Of a stretch of DNA of 57,276 nt, positions 43,401 through 51,785 are shown one piece after another (the first letter of the stretch is position 1; every line of letters begins with the position of its first letter). The notes beneath the pieces are model-generated. The model was given only the letters and a program-made list of their open reading frames with translations. It made no database searches and was not told the origin of the DNA. The DNA is taken from assembly GCA_026702745.1 (NCBI GenBank), contig JAPPBT010000034.1, positions 1 to 57,276 on the forward strand, given 5' to 3'. This DNA comes from Gemmatimonadota bacterium (GTDB lineage Bacteria; JAAXHH01). A program made the translations under genes and the position numbers.

Positions 43401-43658
43401 TGCAGGGCTTGCCGCCCCGCGCGATGGACGCCGTTCACGCAGCGGCGTCAGGGACTCGGTGCGCGCTTCCGGCGACAGCAGCAGGTCCTTCAGGCCGAGC
43501 CGGGCTGACCGCTCCATCCGTTCCCACGTTTCGATGGAAACCAGGACGGCCGTTTTCACGCCCCGCTTGGTCACAACCTGAGGACCCTCCTCCCGGCTCG
43601 TTTCGAGGAGTTCGCTGAACTTCGCCTTCGCTTCCTGGACCTGCCATTCCCTGCCCAT
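43335..43658 (-). CDS. Phd/YefM-family antitoxin of the VapC-type toxin
   Basis: 107 residues. WQVQEAKAKFSELLETSREEGPQVVTKRGVKTAVLVSIETWERME is the Phd fold in fragments. The C-terminal 30 residues are a repeat-coded tail of ADPANP units, an odd addition at the position that normally wraps the toxin. It starts the toxin-antitoxin operon and has its own promoter/operator upstream (43715-43751). Confidence 0.88.
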   Translation of the reverse strand: MGREWQVQEAKAKFSELLETSREEGPQVVTKRGVKTAVLVSIETWERMERSARLGLKDLLLSPEARTESLTPLRERRPSRGAASPANVADPANPADPANPANPADPE

Positions 43659-43714
43659 GATACCGTGGCCTGTTCTAAGATCGACGTTCCCATTTGGATC
43701 GAAGAACGATAATC

Positions 43715-43751
43715 TAACTAGTCAGATAACTAGTTATTTTGAGAATGTCAA
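43715..43751 (-). promoter_or_regulatory. Toxin-antitoxin promoter with palindromic operator
   Basis: On the minus strand TTGACA (43751-43746), a 17-base spacer and TATCTG (43728-43723). A perfect inverted repeat TAACTAGT/ACTAGTTA (43715-43722 and 43729-43736) has its two arms on either side of the -10 hexamer, as expected for antitoxin autorepression. The region is AT-rich against its surroundings. Confidence 0.65.
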
Positions 43752-43902
43752 GAAAAACCGGCCCATCGGACGATCATCTTCCAATGCCGTTCAGTCGGAC
43801 TTATCTCTTGCCTTGACCTTTCCGCCGGGTTTTATTCGATGCTACGTACGCTGGAACACACTTGCTTTGTACGTGACCTTAAACACCAAAATCGGAAACG
43901 GC

Positions 43903-44706
43903 ATGACCACCGGCACAATCTCCCTGGGTGGCAAAGTCGCCGGACCGGCGCTGGTCCAGGAATGGGTCGATACGTTCAACCGCCAGGGATTCCTCTTTTT
44001 GGAGAATGTGCTGCCGCCCGACTGGTGCGAAGCCCTGCGCGAGGACCTGGACTTCGGCCTGCGGGAGAACCCGAATGGGCTCAATTCGGTCAGCGAGCAC
44101 ATGGCGCTGTGCCACCGCATGTTCGAGTTCAGCGAGACGAACCGCCGCCTCTTCGACCTCGAGCCCATCGTCAGCTTCGCCGAGGCATTGGTGGCCGAGA
44201 ACTGCCACGTCATCCACAACAACTCCTTTAAGACGCGTCCCGGCGGTTCCTTCCGGTGGCACCAGGACGACGCGCCGCATTTCCTGGTGACGAACGGAGA
44301 CCCTCCGGACAACATCCGCCTTCCGGTCCTCTTCTTCACCTGCAACTACTATCTCACCGACGTCACCGAACCCGAACACGGCGGCACGGAAGTCATCCCG
44401 GGTTCCCACCTCTTCGGCCGTCCCTGTCCCGATTCGCTGGAGGGCACCGAGTGGGAGGACCGGATCCACTACAACCTCGGCCCGGCGGGCAGCGTCACTA
44501 TGTTCAACAACCAGGTCTGGCACCGGGGCGGGCCGAACCGGAGTGACCGCACGCGGTACATCACCCAGATCACCTACGCGCGGCGCGTCATTGGCCATAA
44601 ATACTTTCCCTTCATCGACTACACCATGCCCGAGCACGTGTACCGGGACGCCGATCCCCGGCAGAAACGCCTGTTCGGGTTCCTGGAGCATGGCGCGTAC
44701 GGGTGA
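43903..44706 (+). CDS. Phytanoyl-CoA dioxygenase-family protein
   Basis: 267 residues, Fe(II)/2-oxoglutarate oxygenase. FNRQGFLFLENVLPPDWCEALR at the start, metal ligands in FRWHQDDAPHFLV (HxD) and VWHRGGPNRSDRTRY (distal His and the 2-oxoglutarate Arg). Hydroxylates small organic acids or natural products, substrate unknown. Start at ATG 43903. The frame is open upstream but without similarity. The last codons are duplicated in tandem. Confidence 0.88.
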   Translation: MTTGTISLGGKVAGPALVQEWVDTFNRQGFLFLENVLPPDWCEALREDLDFGLRENPNGLNSVSEHMALCHRMFEFSETNRRLFDLEPIVSFAEALVAENCHVIHNNSFKTRPGGSFRWHQDDAPHFLVTNGDPPDNIRLPVLFFTCNYYLTDVTEPEHGGTEVIPGSHLFGRPCPDSLEGTEWEDRIHYNLGPAGSVTMFNNQVWHRGGPNRSDRTRYITQITYARRVIGHKYFPFIDYTMPEHVYRDADPRQKRLFGFLEHGAYG

Positions 44707-44743
44707 CGGCGGGTTTCTGGAGCATGGTTCGTACGGGTGACGG
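44676..44743. repeat. 34-base tandem duplication of the dioxygenase 3' end
   Basis: 44676-44709 and 44710-44743 differ at only three positions. Each carries the final codons and a TGA stop. Confidence 0.92.
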
Positions 44744-44813
44744 AAGACGACACAGGACAGGCCGGGCGGCCAACCCGGGCGGTAACGCGCGCCAAATCTG
44801 ACAGGAGACTCAA

Positions 44814-45575
44814 ATGAGCAACATCAGGCAGTCCATCTGTTTCGGCTGTTTCAACCGTGGCGGCTTAACCCCGGAATCGCTCATCCGGGAAGCGGCGCGT
44901 ATGGGCTACGCGTCCGTCGAGATGCTGCCGGAGGAGCACTGGGACCAGGTGCGCTACGCGGGCATGGACATCGCCATCGTCGTGGGCCACGCTTCCCTGC
45001 CCGACGGGTTGAACAAGCGGGAGAACCACGACCGTATCGAGGACGAACTGCTGGCCAGCATGGACCAGGCCGTCGCGTACGGCATCCCCGGCCTGATCTG
45101 CTTCTCGGGCAACCGGGAGGGCAAGTCCGACGACGAAGGCCGCGACAACTGCATCGAGGGCCTGCTGCGCGTCGCGAAGGCGGCCGAGGAGAAGGGCGTG
45201 ACCCTGTGCATGGAACTGCTCAACAGCAAGGTGAACCACCCGGACTACCAGTGCGATTACACGGACTGGGGCGTGTCCGTCTGCGAAGGGGTCGGTTCGC
45301 CGCGCGTCAAGCTGCTCTACGACATCTACCACATGCAAATCATGGAAGGCGACCTGATCCGGACCATCCGGGACCACATCGCGCACATCGGCCACTTCCA
45401 CACGGCGGGCAACCCCGGCCGGAATGACCTCGACGAGACCCAGGAGATCTTCTACCCGCCCGTCATGCGCGCCATCGCCGAGACCGGTTACACGGGATTC
45501 GTCGGCCACGAATTCGTACCCCTGGGCGACCCGCTGGCGGCGATGCAGGCGGCCTATGATACGTGCAATGTGTGA
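44814..45575 (+). CDS. Hydroxypyruvate isomerase-family TIM barrel
   Basis: 253 residues. ICFGCFNRGGLTPESLIREAARMGYASVEMLP, VTLCMELLNSKVNHPDYQCDYT (the Hyi-type Glu and substrate loop) and VKLLYDIYHMQIMEGDLI, HIGHFHTAGNPGRNDL. Expected to isomerise hydroxypyruvate or a similar alpha-hydroxyketone. AGGAG is seven bases upstream of the ATG. It follows the dioxygenase gene after the 34-base repeat. Confidence 0.87.
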   Translation: MSNIRQSICFGCFNRGGLTPESLIREAARMGYASVEMLPEEHWDQVRYAGMDIAIVVGHASLPDGLNKRENHDRIEDELLASMDQAVAYGIPGLICFSGNREGKSDDEGRDNCIEGLLRVAKAAEEKGVTLCMELLNSKVNHPDYQCDYTDWGVSVCEGVGSPRVKLLYDIYHMQIMEGDLIRTIRDHIAHIGHFHTAGNPGRNDLDETQEIFYPPVMRAIAETGYTGFVGHEFVPLGDPLAAMQAAYDTCNV

Positions 45576-45623
45576 TAGTCTGATGCACCTTAAACTGCCG
45601 TAACACCTGAAAGGACGCGCTCC

Positions 45624-46469
45624 ATGCTCGTCGACACCCACGTACACGTCTGGGAGATTGACCCGCCCCGGTACCCGGTGGGGCCCACCGCACCAACGTG
45701 GACGGCGGAACCGGACGAACCTGGCACGGCCGACGAGTTGATCGAGGACATGGACGCCAACGGCGTGGACGTAAGCGTGCTGGTGCAGACGTCGTGGTCG
45801 ACGTGGGACAACGGGTACATGTCCGATTCCGTGGCCAGGTTTCCGGACCGGTTCGTGGGGCACGGCCTGATCGACCCGCAGAATACCGGAGGGAACGCGG
45901 AGCTGGTCCGGTACTGGATGGAAGACCGGGGGCTGGTCGGTTTCCGTTTCCACCCCTTCTACTATCCGGACGAGCAGATTCTCGTGAAAGAAGACAACCG
46001 GGCCATGTGGGAGGAACTCGCCGCGCGCGACGCGATGGTCCAGTTCCACATGAAGCCATGGGACGCGCCTCAGGTCGACGAGATTGCCCGGCGCCATCCG
46101 GACATGACGCTGATCATCGACCACATGGGATATCCCGATCCGGAAACCGGGATGGAGGTTTTTCAGCCCATTCTCGACCTCGCCCGGCACGAGCGGATGT
46201 TCGTGAAGATATCGGACGTGAAGGGGCGGTCGAGGGAGCCCTTCCCCTTCTGCGACGTGCACCCTTTCATCCGCGCGCTCCTGGACGCCTTCGGGGTGGA
46301 ACGGGCCATGTGGGGCACCGGGTACCCGGGCCATCACCGGGTGAAGCACAACTGGCTTTCGCTGGCCGACGAGCTGCGGCTGGTCCGGGAGGGGTACGAC
46401 TTCCTGACCGACGATCAGAAAGACCGATTGCTGGGGGGTACGGCAGCGGAGGTGTGGGGGCTAGGGTGA
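45624..46469 (+). CDS. Amidohydrolase-2 family protein
   Basis: 281 residues. LVDTHVHVWEIDPPRYP (HxH metal motif), GFRFHPFYYPDEQ, MVQFHMKPW, LIIDHMGYPDP and the late aspartate-equivalent region MWGTGYPGHH. Related enzymes are lactonases or decarboxylases of the L-fuconolactonase/ACMS-decarboxylase group. It has AAAGGA upstream and follows the Hyi-like gene by 48 bases, probably in one operon. Confidence 0.85.
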   Translation: MLVDTHVHVWEIDPPRYPVGPTAPTWTAEPDEPGTADELIEDMDANGVDVSVLVQTSWSTWDNGYMSDSVARFPDRFVGHGLIDPQNTGGNAELVRYWMEDRGLVGFRFHPFYYPDEQILVKEDNRAMWEELAARDAMVQFHMKPWDAPQVDEIARRHPDMTLIIDHMGYPDPETGMEVFQPILDLARHERMFVKISDVKGRSREPFPFCDVHPFIRALLDAFGVERAMWGTGYPGHHRVKHNWLSLADELRLVREGYDFLTDDQKDRLLGGTAAEVWGLG

Positions 46470-46681
46470 CTGAGCGCACAAAGGCCAGTGATAATTCTCA
46501 AAGATTAAAGCACATTTTCAAATAAAACTCGATACCGGCGACCCGTAATCTCGACTATTTCAATTAACATCGTGATAAATCGGGTACGGCTGGCATGTTC
46601 GGGATCGTCTTATCAGATGCCAGGCGTTCCCGGGAACAGTTGTACGAAACACGTCGGGCATTCCCGGAAGGAGTCACGAAA

Positions 46682-47053
46682 ATGGGTGCGACCCATGCCA
46701 AGGTCAGGATTACCAACCCCGCGGATGCAAGGAAGTACTGGGAGGGACTGTTTCTTGTAGACACAGGCGCCACCGACTCCCTCGTCCCCGGTCCGTATCT
46801 AGAAAGTATCGGTTTGAAGTCAGAAGCAACTCGCGTCTATGAGCTGGCGGACGGCAGCGAAATCTCGGTGGACGTCACCGTGGCCATGCTCGAATTGATG
46901 GGCGAGAAAATCGGGGGTACGGTAATCTTCGGTGAACCAGGCGCCGAACCGCTGCTCGGTGTGACCGCGCTGGAATCCGCGGGCGTTGAAGTGGATCCGG
47001 TCAATCAACGTTTGAAGAAACTCCCGTCCGTCCGCCTGAAGACCGTAGCGTAA
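46682..47053 (+). CDS. Retropepsin-like aspartyl protease-family protein
   Basis: 123 residues, single domain. FLVDTGATDSLVPGPYLESIG has the aspartyl protease DTGA active-site motif. YELADGSEISVDV and FGEPGAEPLLGVTALESAGVEVDP complete a retropepsin-type half domain that would act as a homodimer. I chose ATG 46682, preceded by GGAG at eight bases. An upstream frame from 46595 has no similarity. The preceding 200 bases are AT-rich. Cytoplasmic, target unknown. Confidence 0.83.
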   Translation: MGATHAKVRITNPADARKYWEGLFLVDTGATDSLVPGPYLESIGLKSEATRVYELADGSEISVDVTVAMLELMGEKIGGTVIFGEPGAEPLLGVTALESAGVEVDPVNQRLKKLPSVRLKTVA

Positions 47054-47067
47054 GCAAAAGGACCATC

Positions 47068-47964
47068 ATGGTCATCGACATTCACGCCCACGTCTTCCGC
47101 TGGCCGGTGCTGAAGAAACGCAACAGTGACCTGTCCATGATGTCGGCCGAGCAGCAGGTCCGGCGCATGGACGAGAAAGGGATCGACAAGGCGGTGATCC
47201 TGCCGCTCACGTCCGCCGAGGTGATCGGGGAACCCCAGAGCATGGGCGAGGTCTTCGACATCTGCCGGCTCTACCCCGGGCGGTTCATCCCCTTCTGCGA
47301 TTTCGACGTGCGCCGCTACGACCTGGATAGCGTGGACGCGTTCCGCGATGTGCTGGACCAGTACGTGGCCCGCGGGGCAAAGGGCGTGGGGGAATTGACC
47401 TGCCGGGTGTTCTGGGACGATCCCCGGCTCTGGAACCTCTTCGCCGCGTGCGAGGACCTGGGTCTGCCCGTGACCTTTCACACCTCGCCGCCGGAAGTCA
47501 TCACGTACGGACTGATCGACGAACTGGGTTTTCCACGTTTCGAGAAAGCCCTGCAGCGGTTCCCGGACCTGCGCTTCTTCGGCCACAGCGCCTCCTTCTG
47601 GAGCGAGATCAGCGGCGACCTGACGGCCGACCGGAAGGAAGGTTATCCCAATACGCCGGTCGCGCCCGGCGGAACCTTGCTCCGGCTGTTCAGGACCTAT
47701 CCCAACCTGTGCGGCGACCTGTCGGCGGGCTCCGGCTTCAATGCCCTGACCCGCGACCCGGCCTTCACCTACGAGTTCCTGGACGAATTCCAGGACCGCC
47801 TGTTGCTCGGGCTCGATCATACGGACGCCGAGCTTGATTTCCAGCATATCGAATGGCTTCGCGCCCGGCGGGACGAGGGGCACATCGCCCCCGATGTGTG
47901 CGAGAAGATCCTCTGGCGCAATGCCGACCGGATCATCGGGCTGGGCATCGCGGATGGGAGCTGA
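47068..47964 (+). CDS. Amidohydrolase-family metallohydrolase
   Basis: 298 residues. MVIDIHAHVFRWPVLKK (HxH), KAVILPLTSAEV, GVGELTCRVFWDDPRL, VTFHTSPPE, FFGHSASFWSE and LLLGLDHTDAELDF, the full amidohydrolase-2 pattern. It lies 14 bases after the retropepsin-like gene and has AAAAGGA upstream. A second family member lies at 45624, but the two share little beyond the motifs. Substrate unknown. Confidence 0.85.
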   Translation: MVIDIHAHVFRWPVLKKRNSDLSMMSAEQQVRRMDEKGIDKAVILPLTSAEVIGEPQSMGEVFDICRLYPGRFIPFCDFDVRRYDLDSVDAFRDVLDQYVARGAKGVGELTCRVFWDDPRLWNLFAACEDLGLPVTFHTSPPEVITYGLIDELGFPRFEKALQRFPDLRFFGHSASFWSEISGDLTADRKEGYPNTPVAPGGTLLRLFRTYPNLCGDLSAGSGFNALTRDPAFTYEFLDEFQDRLLLGLDHTDAELDFQHIEWLRARRDEGHIAPDVCEKILWRNADRIIGLGIADGS

Positions 47965-48165
47965 ACCCCGGATGCGATGATCGCATGATCACCACAGCAA
48001 GATGGCCGGCCTAGGTCGGCGCCGAGTTGGATGCCTGGGGACGGCGTGCTGTAATGGCCTGATTACCAGATCGCGCGATTAATCATTTACACGCAGCGAA
48101 ATAAAGACCACATTAAGCACATCTCCGTTTAACAATCCATCCGGAAAATCTCGTTCGAGGCAGCC

Positions 48166-49611
48166 ATGAGCGATGCTCAGAGGGACGCCCGATCCGATTC
48201 CTTCGGGGAAGAGACCGAACTCAAGCGGGACCTGGGACCGGTCACGGCGACGACCGTGATCATCGGCGGGATCATCGGTTCCGGCATCTTCGCGGGTCCC
48301 GCCATCGTGGCCGGATACGTGGGTACTTCCGGCTGGAACCTCCTGGTCTGGGTCATCTGCGCCTTCATGGCCTTCTGCGGCGCGGTGACTTTCGCCGAAC
48401 TGGGCGGCCTCATGCCGCGTTCAGGCGGCGTGTACGTATTCCTGAAGGAAGCCTACGGGCGACTGTGGGGTTTTCTCTTCGGGTGGACGTCGCTCCTGGT
48501 CATACGTCCCTGCGACCTGGCGGCCATCTCCCTCGTATTCGCCACCTACCTGGGTTATTTCGTCAGCCAGTTCAGTCCATACCCGGACTGGGCTATGCGG
48601 GGCGTGGCGATTATCGCCCTGATCATACTGGCCTTCATCAATTACGTGGGCGTGCGGTTCGGCGGTCTCGTCCAGAACCTGTCTTCCTTCCTGAAGGTAG
48701 GCGGGTTGCTCCTCATGGTCGCGCTGGCCTTCGGGATCACGCCGGACACGAGTAACTTCCAACCGGTCTGGCCTTCCGACTCTACCCTCACCATCGGGTT
48801 CCTCAGCCTGGTCAGCCTCGGCATGATGGCGTCCTTCGGCGCCTACGACGGGTGGGACGGGTCGACCTACGTGGCGGAGGAGATCAAGAACCCGAGACGC
48901 TGGGTGCCCCTGTCCATCATACTGGGTCTCGCCATCACCACCGTCGTCTACCTGCTCGTGAACAGCGCCTACCTGCTGGTGCTTTCCAACGAGGGCGTCG
49001 CAGAAAGCGAACGCGTCGCATCCGAGACCATGCAATCCCTCGTCGGACCGATCGGAGCGGCTTTCATCGCCGCGACCGCCATGATCTCCACCTTCGGTAC
49101 CGTGAACGCCGGCATGCTCACCGGACCGCGCGTCTTCTTCGCCATGGCCCGCGAGAAGATGTTCTTCTCATGGGTAGCCCGCGTCCACCCGCGCTACCGT
49201 ACGCCGGCCAACGCCGTCGTGTTCCTGGCCGCTGTGGGCATCCTCAATATCATTTTCCTGGGCGACTGGGGCGCCATTATCGCGGCGCGGACCGGCTCCC
49301 TGTGGCTCTTCTACATCACGACCACCTTCAGCGTGTTCATATTCCGGCGCACCCGTCCCGACGTGCCCCGGCCCTACCGCACCCTCGGGTATCCCGTCAC
49401 ACCCGCGATCTTCGTGCTCATCGGCGTGATCTTCTTCGTGTCCATCGTCATAAGCGACCCCGGAAATACCCTGATCGGGCTGACCATCACCTCGTTGGGC
49501 ATCCCGGCGTACTGGCTGTGGATGCGGAACAGGCGAAACGAAGAGTCCGGTGATGAATCGGGTGAAGGATCGCCTGAAGGATCGCCTGAAGGCTCCGGTA
49601 ACGACCGTTGA
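48166..49611 (+). CDS. APC-family amino acid permease
   Basis: 481 residues with about 12 membrane segments. The first helix motif VIIGGIIGSGIFAGPAIVAG is typical of APC/LAT-type carriers. FAELGGLMPRSGGVYVFLKEAYG and ASFGAYDGWDGSTYVAEEIKNPRRWVPLS follow. It probably exchanges or imports amino acids. The hydrophilic C-terminal tail is coded by a 15-base tandem repeat (about 49560-49600) giving GEGSPEGSPEGS. Confidence 0.9.
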   Translation: MSDAQRDARSDSFGEETELKRDLGPVTATTVIIGGIIGSGIFAGPAIVAGYVGTSGWNLLVWVICAFMAFCGAVTFAELGGLMPRSGGVYVFLKEAYGRLWGFLFGWTSLLVIRPCDLAAISLVFATYLGYFVSQFSPYPDWAMRGVAIIALIILAFINYVGVRFGGLVQNLSSFLKVGGLLLMVALAFGITPDTSNFQPVWPSDSTLTIGFLSLVSLGMMASFGAYDGWDGSTYVAEEIKNPRRWVPLSIILGLAITTVVYLLVNSAYLLVLSNEGVAESERVASETMQSLVGPIGAAFIAATAMISTFGTVNAGMLTGPRVFFAMAREKMFFSWVARVHPRYRTPANAVVFLAAVGILNIIFLGDWGAIIAARTGSLWLFYITTTFSVFIFRRTRPDVPRPYRTLGYPVTPAIFVLIGVIFFVSIVISDPGNTLIGLTITSLGIPAYWLWMRNRRNEESGDESGEGSPEGSPEGSGNDR

Positions 49612-49651
49612 TTCTGATAGTTTTGGTCCCGGCGACCTCCCGATTCATTAC

Positions 49652-49813
49652 TCACAGTGACCACAGTTTAACCAGAATCGTAGCAACGCCGGCCAACAGG
49701 ACCGCGAGTAGCGTTAAGCCCACCCTTTCAATCGTTCCCAATCTCTTGTCGATCTGTTCGATAATCCCCTCAAGCCGACTTATCCTTCCTTCGTGATTCA
49801 GATAGTCGGTCAT
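49652..49813 (-). CDS. 53-residue coiled-coil/transmembrane small protein
   Basis: From ATG 49813 the frame reads 53 codons to TGA. Residues 8-30 (EGRISRLEGIIEQIDKRL) are a heptad coiled coil. Residues 31-52 (VGLTLLAVLLAGVATILVK) are one membrane helix. A strong GGAGGG lies eight bases upstream. The layout resembles small XhlA-like membrane proteins found with phage holins, but also stand-alone anchors. It is transcribed away from the nirA-like promoter. Function unknown. Confidence 0.72.
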   Translation of the reverse strand: MTDYLNHEGRISRLEGIIEQIDKRLGTIERVGLTLLAVLLAGVATILVKLWSL

Positions 49814-50007
49814 CGATAATCCCTCCATTCACCTGAAGTGCCCTTTTTGAGATCCTCTAACGCGGCCGGTTCCCATCCGGCTATAACGGAATTTGACCTG
49901 CTAATCGAATCAGTATGATTTGGCAACCCGGATCTCGTATACCAAACACTTTCGCCATGCCAGATCGCTAATATTTACTATTTTGATCAAGATTGTGATT
50001 TTTTATG

Positions 50008-50036
50008 TTGACACCCCATTTCGAGCCCGGTATACT
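50008..50036 (+). promoter_or_regulatory. Consensus sigma-70 promoter for the sulfite reductase operon
   Basis: TTGACA (50008-50013), 17-base spacer, TATACT (50031-50036). The start codon is 94 bases further on. The leader carries repeats of AGACACATCTG (about 50079-50107). Confidence 0.75.
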
Positions 50037-50129
50037 GGGACTTCGTTCTCAACGAATCCGTGGCCAGACGTACCTGGCAGACACATCTGGAAGACACATC
50101 TGCAAGACGCACCAGAAATGGGAAGATAA

Positions 50130-51785
50130 ATGGCAAAAGCGGTCCGAAGACCTCGGCGCGAACAACCGGAACCCACCTGGGACCTGGTCCGGAAGCGCAA
50201 CTACGTGGAGCGGCTCAAGCACGAGAAGGCGCCCATGGAGGTCATCAACGACCTGCCGGAACTGATCGACCAGGGCTACGAGGAGATATCGGAGGAGGAC
50301 GTGGTGCGCCTGCAGTGGTACGGGCTGTATCACGACAAGCCCAAGGTGGGCCACTTCATGATGCGGGTCAAGCTGCCGGGCGGACAGTTGACGCCACACA
50401 AGCTGCGCACCATCGGCCGGGTGTCCCAGGATTTCGGCGGCGACTACGGCGAGCTGACCACGCGCCAGAACATCCAACTCCACGGCATGAAGCTGAACGA
50501 CCTGCCCCGGATCTTCGAAACGCTGAACGGCGCGGGGCTGTCCACGAGCGGAGGATGCGGCGACACCGTGCGGAACATCACGGGCTGCCCCGTGGCTGGA
50601 CTGGCCGCCGACGAACTTTTCAATGCCCGTCCGGTCATCGAGGCAGTCGCCGATTTCTTCTACGGGAACCCAGATTACTGCGACCTCCCTCGCAAGCACA
50701 AGATCACCATCTCATGCTGCCCCCACCAGTGCAACGCGCCCGAGATCAACTGCATCAGCCTGATTGGGATCATGCAGGCGGGCAACCCCGGATTCGCCGT
50801 ACGCATCGGCGGCGGGCTGTCCACCTGGCCGCGGCTGTCGAGCGACCTGGGCGTCTTCGTGCCCGTGGACGACGTGATCCCGGTACTGCGCGCCATCATC
50901 GACGTGTGGAAGGAAGACCTCAAGTACCGCATGTCCCGCGTGAAGGCCCGGCTGAAGTTCATGGTCGCCGACCTGGGCGTCGAAGCCTACCGCGAGCGCG
51001 TGGAAACCCGGCTGGGATACCGGCTGGACGATGGCGAGGCACCCGCGCCGCCCGAGGTGGAGCACGACCACACGGGCATACACGAACAGGTGCAGGAAGG
51101 ACTGTACTACGCCGGTTTTCCCGTGTTCCTGGGACTGTGCACCGGCACGCAGATGATCCAGCTGGCCGACCTGGCCGACGAATACGGGGGCGAATTCCGG
51201 CTGACCCGCCGCCAGAACGTCATCCTCACGGACATTCCCGGAGACAAGCTCGTATCGGTCACCACTGCGGTGGCCGGTATCGGCTTTCCCATGGAGGTCA
51301 ACGACCTGCGCGGTACCAGCATCGCGTGCACGGGCGAGCCCTTCTGCAACTACTCGGTCGGGGAGACCAAGACCAAGATGGCGGAAATCGTGGAACACAT
51401 GGAGCGGGTCTTCGGCGACCGGGCGAAGGGCCTGCGGCTGAACCTGGACGGCTGTCCCCACGCCTGCGCTCACCACTGGATCGGCGATATCGGGTTTCAG
51501 GCCACGACGCTCCGCGAGCGGGGCGAGGGCGGCGAGCGGCTGCGGGGATACGACCTGTTCCTCCGCGGCGGACTGAGCGGACAGGCCGCCATCGGCCAGC
51601 CCGTGCTCCGACGCGTGCCCGCGGAGTTCGTTCATCTCTATACCGAACGGCTGTTCGGCGCTTACCTGGATCAGAAAACGGACGACGAGACCATACAGAA
51701 GTTCTTTCACCGCCACAGCGACGACGAGTTGACCGCGATTGCCACCGGAATCGAAGTCGCCGCGACTGTCACAGGAGAGGAATGA
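50130..51785 (+). CDS. Siroheme-dependent nitrite/sulfite reductase (ferredoxin type)
   Basis: 551 residues. Two repeated ferredoxin-like halves (VGHFMMRVKLPGGQLTPHKLRTIG; GDYGELTTRQNIQLHG), LSTSGGCGDTVRNITGCPVAG, and the siroheme/4Fe-4S cysteines in ACTGEPFCNYS and LDGCPHACAHHWIGDIGFQ. Six-electron reduction of sulfite or nitrite. The adjacent cysH argues for sulfite. Siroheme would come from the enzymes at 1-1079 and 3449-4093. Strong promoter upstream. Its stop overlaps the cysH start. Confidence 0.9.
   Translation: MAKAVRRPRREQPEPTWDLVRKRNYVERLKHEKAPMEVINDLPELIDQGYEEISEEDVVRLQWYGLYHDKPKVGHFMMRVKLPGGQLTPHKLRTIGRVSQDFGGDYGELTTRQNIQLHGMKLNDLPRIFETLNGAGLSTSGGCGDTVRNITGCPVAGLAADELFNARPVIEAVADFFYGNPDYCDLPRKHKITISCCPHQCNAPEINCISLIGIMQAGNPGFAVRIGGGLSTWPRLSSDLGVFVPVDDVIPVLRAIIDVWKEDLKYRMSRVKARLKFMVADLGVEAYRERVETRLGYRLDDGEAPAPPEVEHDHTGIHEQVQEGLYYAGFPVFLGLCTGTQMIQLADLADEYGGEFRLTRRQNVILTDIPGDKLVSVTTAVAGIGFPMEVNDLRGTSIACTGEPFCNYSVGETKTKMAEIVEHMERVFGDRAKGLRLNLDGCPHACAHHWIGDIGFQATTLRERGEGGERLRGYDLFLRGGLSGQAAIGQPVLRRVPAEFVHLYTERLFGAYLDQKTDDETIQKFFHRHSDDELTAIATGIEVAATVTGEE

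Noticed and set aside
48060-48130. Promoter before the amino-acid permease
   Set aside because: A TTTACA-like hexamer exists, but the -10 match at the proper spacing is poor, so I did not annotate it.
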